Positions 62,937 through 64,000 of a stretch of 64,000 nucleotides of DNA are shown piece by piece. The stretch comes from Beaufortia kweichowensis (lineage: Eukaryota > Chordata > Actinopteri > Cypriniformes > Gastromyzontidae): positions 5,377,001 to 5,441,000 of the forward strand of contig CM032813.1 in assembly GCA_019155185.1 (NCBI GenBank). The letters run 5' to 3'. A program made the position numbers and the translations under genes. Every line of letters begins with the position of its first letter. Position 1 is the first letter of the stretch. The notes under the pieces were generated by a model. The model saw only the letters and a program-made list of their open reading frames with translations. It was not told the origin of the DNA and did no database searches.

Positions 62937-63195
62937 CTGTGACAAAGACAAGAAAGTTAAGTTCACGACCTTGTTACTAAACACCATGAATAGAGAAGAA
63001 TTCAAAGTCAATGTTATGATGCACATAAGGAAGCAGATTTGCTAACTAATTGCATGAGTATTGCACCTGACAATATGCTCCACTCCACAGTAACCATGGA
63101 TCAACATCACAAACTAAACACGGATGAGAGGTTTATTTATATTGTGTAATTTAAGTCTGAATGATTGTGCGTTGAGAAGCATCGCTCGATCAGAC

Positions 63196-63246
63196 TGACT
63201 CAAGTTGCTGCTGGCTTTCGACATGCTGCTCGGCGCCTATGAGTCA
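63196..63246. promoter_or_regulatory. trib3: Pair of AP-1-type sites in trib3 intron 1
   Basis: TGACTCA at 63196-63202 and TGAGTCA at 63240-63246, exact AP-1 consensus heptamers separated by 37 bases, in a locally GC-richer segment of the intron. Confidence 0.35.
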
Positions 63247-63627
63247 TACACCGTTTAAGATATTACACATTCAAGTGCACGTCATTGAATGACGTAGCTC
63301 AGTTTCTTCCACATCACCCTATCTTTCATACTTCTTAAACTTATTCTTTAAAAAATATTCTCTTATATAGCGTATTTGTAGTTGTTAGAGCTCAATAAAC
63401 AGGATGTGAAATGCGCTTTGACAAAGTTCAAACACTATTGAGGTGTACCAGAAGTTGCACCATCTCTTTCCCTCTAAAGTTTAACCACCAAACTATTTCT
63501 CAATCTTTTGAATGGAAAAGTGGATCAATAATTTACACCCATATTCGGGGTGTTTTGTTAAAGTAGCAAACGGTGATTTCTAGAGGTTAATGGGACAATA
63601 AATAAAAGATTTAGGTGATCGCCTTAC

Positions 63628-63740
63628 CTCGCTGCTGTAGACAAAGGACCCGTTCCTCTCCAAAACAGAACAATGAAAACTACGGGCGCACTCACTTCTG
63701 TCCGCTTCTACTTGCCAGAGGACATTTTCAAAGAGGTAAA
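63628..63740 (-). promoter_or_regulatory. trib3: trib3 5' noncoding exon and core promoter area
   Basis: On the - strand a donor CAGCGAG|GTAAGG (63628/63627) follows a moderately GC-rich segment. It fits a noncoding first exon spliced to the coding exon at 62936. The right border (transcription start) is not resolved. Confidence 0.5.
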
Positions 63741-63750
63741 ACGAAAAATC

Positions 63751-63759
63751 TGATGAAAC
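63751..63759 (-). promoter_or_regulatory. trib3: ATF4-type amino-acid response element (CARE) near trib3
   Basis: TGATGAAAC on the + strand (GTTTCATCA in the trib3 direction) equals the well-known response element of the asparagine synthetase promoter. It lies 123 bases upstream of the first trib3 donor. TRIB3 is an established ATF4/CHOP target in mammals. Confidence 0.5.
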
Positions 63760-64000
63760 TATGACGGAGATTGTAAGATGTAGTTCAATTTTGGCAAAAG
63801 AAAAATATCTTTGCCCAGGAAAACTGTATAAATCAATCAGTTTACAAGGGCACGTACAGTAAGATCTCAGACTTCAAAACAAAGTTTTTCTTTTTTGCAT
63901 AAATTGCACAGGATGCACTTCTAGCACTTGTAAACTTTGTCTCTTTGTCTTCTTCACATCTGTATAATAAAGAGCAAAATGATCCTTGGAGTGTGGCGGC

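Noticed and set aside
1..64000. CRISPR arrays, operons, phage or bacterial defence genes, tRNA and rRNA genes
   Set aside because: None were seen. The window is intron-rich vertebrate DNA and no regular direct repeat array or tRNA-like cloverleaf was noticed.

Overview
The window is eukaryotic nuclear DNA from a ray-finned fish, most likely a cyprinid close to zebrafish or carp. Genes are split by many GT-AG introns, intergenic DNA is AT-rich, several dispersed repeats look like familiar cyprinid families, and the encoded proteins match vertebrate families throughout. I read gene models by eye, joining exons by splice sites, reading phase and similarity to vertebrate proteins that I know. No database search was possible.

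Layout from left to right. (1) 1-198 is the last coding part of neurofascin (nfasc), a neuronal adhesion protein, followed by about 13 kb with no visible gene. (2) A CpG-rich 5' noncoding exon near 13.56-13.75 kb opens contactin-2 (cntn2, TAG-1). Its coding exons run from 22,992 to 33,712 after a 9.2 kb first intron, and the 3' UTR runs to about 35.7 kb. (3) A tandem array of three GH18 chitinase genes on the + strand lies at 36.2-39.2, 41.3-44.4 and 45.8-48.7 kb. The first two look like secreted chitinases with a chitin-binding tail. The third has lost several substrate-site residues and half of its chitin-binding cysteines. (4) zc3h11a, an mRNA-export zinc-finger protein, has a noncoding first exon near 48.95 kb and coding exons from 50,695 to 54,537. 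(5) maf1, the RNA polymerase III repressor, is coded at 56,913-58,913. (6) trib3, a stress-induced pseudokinase, lies on the - strand at 61,572-62,936. Its 5' noncoding exon is near 63.63 kb and its promoter lies near the right edge.

Neighbours and function. NFASC, CNTN2, CHIT1/CHI3L1 and ZC3H11A all sit in human band 1q32, so the left 56 kb keeps an old vertebrate linkage. This suggests that the chitinases occupy the CHIT1/CHI3L1 locus. MAF1 and TRIB3 lie on other human chromosomes, so a synteny join falls between zc3h11a and maf1, where a perfect match to the CTCF core motif is found. Neurofascin and contactin-2 both work at nodes of Ranvier and juxtaparanodes. maf1 and trib3 are convergent neighbours that both respond to nutrient and stress signalling.

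Most notable observations: an apparent one-base insertion breaking the cntn2 reading frame, a decaying or repurposed third chitinase, a palindromic CGCG element present both in cntn2 intron 1 and just upstream of zc3h11a, CTCF-like motifs on both sides of maf1, and an exact ATF4-type amino-acid response element next to the trib3 5' exon. I found no CRISPR array, operon or new defence-like system. This is an ordinary vertebrate gene neighbourhood.
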